Positions 62,324-64,000 of a stretch of 64,000 bases of DNA are shown piece after piece. The stretch comes from Wyeomyia smithii. Lineage: Eukaryota > Arthropoda > Insecta > Diptera > Culicidae. The stretch is taken from positions 173,094,912 through 173,158,911 of the forward strand of contig NC_073696.1 in the NCBI RefSeq assembly GCF_029784165.1, given 5' to 3'. Made by a program: the position numbers and the translations under genes. The notes under the pieces are model-generated. The model was not told the DNA's origin, searched no databases, and saw only the letters and a list, made by a program, of their open reading frames with translations. Position 1 is the first letter of the stretch, and every line of letters begins with the position of its first letter.

Positions 62324-62603
62324 GGCCTGAAACATGCTAAATGCCAACGCGAGCGATCGGGCGAGATTCTTACCGAAGGGCTCTACTTACGGCTGTTCAT
62401 TAACCCTCTAGTGCCCAATGCCGCCATTTGGCGGGCTTCAGTCAAACCTTTAAGAAGCTTCAATAAATACTTAAAAAGTGTTTATAATGATTTTTAGTGA
62501 TTTTACCGAAGCCCGTCTAGAAATTAACTTGGGCACTAGAGGGTTAACCTACGGCAGGAATCTCGCCCGATCGTTTGCGTTTGCGTTCAGCATATTTCAG
62601 GTC
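62324..62603. mobile_element. Palindromic MITE, Harbinger-like (copy 3), split
   Basis: Arms GGCCTGAAACATGCTAAATG and the complement of TTGCGTTCAGCATATTTCAGGTC, with TAA on both sides (62321-62323, 62604-62606). The centre, once a nested piggyBac-like MITE is discounted, matches the centre of 11394-11529 in inverted orientation (GTAGGTTAATG...CAGCC...AGTAGAGC). Confidence 0.87.
62404..62543. mobile_element. piggyBac-like MITE, TTAA duplication
   Basis: CCCTCTAGTGCCCAA and TTGGGCACTAGAGGG are perfect 15-bp inverted ends, flanked by TTAA at 62400-62403 and 62544-62547. It is 140 bp long and non-coding. The 5'-CCC end and TTAA target are the hallmarks of piggyBac. Confidence 0.93.
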
Positions 62604-63354
62604 TAACATGTGCAACATATGCGACGGTGTGTGATTTTTTTGACTGGAGATGGAAAGAAAGCATTTTTCGAAAGAGAAAATTTTGCATGTGGTTGAAACG
62701 ACCATTATTAGATAGTGGTACTCCCGTTACACGTGCAAAATATATGACAGAATGTGTTGTTATTTGACTGGGGAAGAACTTTTTTGCCTTTTAAGTAACA
62801 GATTTGTTACCTAAAGAGCAATTTTGCTCTGTTGCTTTTAAAGTAATAAGGAAACGTTTTTCCTGTTCCCCGTACGTTCGCTACATAGCCCGACACATGC
62901 AATGCCAAACGGGTTGTTATGTTCCATCTCTTTATGTGTGTTGAATCTTCCAAGCTGTCGCTAATGACAGTCTTTAGTCCCCGACATCCTTCGGCACGAA
63001 TCCCAGTAGGATGTCAGGTGATTTTGATTTACGAAAGTAAGGACGATATAATAAAAGCAAGACAGTGCGAAAAACGTTTTTTCTTACGCGGGGAATAATA
63101 TCAACAATCAAAAAACATATGAAACGGTTTGCTTCACATTCATAATGACACAGGCCCACACGCAAAAGTTAGATGGTGCGAAACCAGTACAAAATTGTAC
63201 GTTTTTAGTACAATTGTTGATGTAGTTTGGAACCAGTACAATGATTGCATGTTGGGCATAACGCAAATCATGCTCTAGTCCTTAGTATAGTGTCGCACCG
63301 CAGTCTTCTTTCTAAGCCTGCATGGAACTGAAGTGGCGACTGCTGTATTAGTTA
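62604..63354. other. No gene recognised
   Basis: Contains a short inverted pair around 63187-63245 (AACCAGTACAAAATTGTACG and later GGAACCAGTACAATG). No other structure or coding sequence was identified. Confidence 0.35.
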
Positions 63355-63545
63355 GAACCCCTCCATTTCGACATCGTTGCGCTTCAAGAATTTAGCAAGA
63401 ATTTAGAAAGAAAGTACGGTGCATTTATGGCCGTAGGGCCACATTACTACAAGATCGGCGACCAGAACAAGCTGGGTACCGGCTTTATAGTACTTGACAG
63501 GATGCATAGTCGTGGGATCAAGTGACAGGCGTTTAGCGACCGGTA
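63355..63545 (+). pseudogene. LINE endonuclease (APE-type) fragment
   Basis: One frame reads LHFDIVALQEFSKN, GAFMAVGPHYYKIGDQNKLG, TGFIVLDRMHSRGIK, stop, QAFSDRYG. This follows the order D-I-V-A-L-Q-E ... G-T-G-F ... S-D-R of LINE apurinic-like endonucleases, where the Glu of LQE is catalytic. It is about 60 residues long, with a stop and no continuation. It abuts an H2A-relic repeat. Confidence 0.6.
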
Positions 63546-63559
63546 CGGCTTAATAATGA

Positions 63560-64000
63560 AACTGATGGGGTGAAATGTTCGAACGATACGTTTTATACCA
63601 AGGCTTCGTCAGATAATTAGAAAGAAGGAGGGGCTACATAGATGATGGAATGGTAGAGACAAATGTTTCTTGAAAGCTGCGCCGGCCGCTGTCGTAATAT
63701 TAACACCAACACAAACATGCATTTTTGTAAGGTTTTTTCCGCTAGCAGCAGCATTTGGTAAAACAGAAAATTCAATTAGCCGCTTCTGTACCAAAATTTC
63801 GAGGCACCAAAAGGTGCCAGTTGTCGATTATATTGTTGTTTTTTGGTTAGTCCGTCCAGAATTCCAGCCATTTTAGTATTTTGCAGTAGCTATTTATTAC
63901 CAACAGCCACCAGCATAACGGGAGAAACCGGCACGAGATGACCGGTACTATTTTGTCTTTCCTCCTTTCAGCTGCTAACACCTAGCGCTGTCGTGAAACT
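63560..64000 (-). pseudogene. H2A-derived relic with promoter end (copy 5)
   Basis: In complement: the TATA-containing block (TTTTATA at 63591-63597), the GCGGCCGGCGC block, TGCTGCTGCTAGCGG and the stem-loop GGCACC/GGTGCC (63803-63818). Then come the GCTGGAATTCTGGACGG joint, CATCTCGTGCCGGTTTC and the leader. It is the inverted equivalent of 13580-14010 but with a rearranged order. It runs to the window edge. Confidence 0.5.

Overview
The window looks like repeat-packed, AT-rich nuclear DNA of an insect, most likely a mosquito. This rests on the style of the repeats (dense short inverted-repeat elements, a tRNA-derived SINE, Jockey/CR1-like LINE pieces), a spliced ZCCHC10 homologue and arthropod-type THAP/SWIM-YqaJ genes. 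It is an inference: no single marker fixes the species. There is no sign of bacterial operons, rRNA or CRISPR. Genes have introns and most of the sequence is transposon debris.

Host-type genes I can support: (1) a three-exon minus-strand ZCCHC10 homologue (8351-16414, 160 aa, intact), whose second intron is 7.5 kb of nested repeats; (2) a seven-exon minus-strand gene of an uncharacterised conserved family (35027-38749), with one single-base frameshift in exon 4; (3) a minus-strand gene with three THAP domains (6527-7373), frameshifted in the first; (4) a lone THAP exon (49262-49440); (5) an intact 813-aa C2H2/TNP2-like transposase ORF (40718-43159), which may be a transposon or a domesticated gene. 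Broken genes: a SWIM/YqaJ-nuclease gene (3401-5656) split by a 527-bp element, and a 159-codon unknown ORF with two TAA stops (15066-15545).

Mobile DNA: a 2,961-bp hAT transposon with a ZBED-type transposase and perfect 8-bp target duplication (31449-34409); several non-autonomous hAT elements (478-798, 17084-17879, 23961-24194, 24558-25281, 26655-27398); PIF/Harbinger-like MITEs with TWA duplications (11394-11529, 54014-54292, 62324-62603; 10158-10318 is similar); a piggyBac-like MITE (62404-62543); other inverted-repeat elements; LINE reverse-transcriptase fragments (20035-20490, 53536-54515, 60426-61902) and an endonuclease fragment (63355-63545); two SINEs (49527-49735, 54630-54845); and a 3.3-kb insertion with a 28-bp duplication (43175-46513). 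Many are nested, so their order of insertion can be read.

The least expected signal is a repeat family that appears to descend from replication-dependent histone genes. A degenerate histone H2A reading frame ends in a 16-nt stem-loop (55350-55608). Opposite it on the minus strand is a canonical-looking histone 3' stem-loop (55725-55740). Five further copies of a deleted H2A relic carry the same kind of stem-loop (9688-9890, 13715-13935, two at 59466-60055, 63560-64000), and TATA/CCAAT promoter-like fragments lie beside them.
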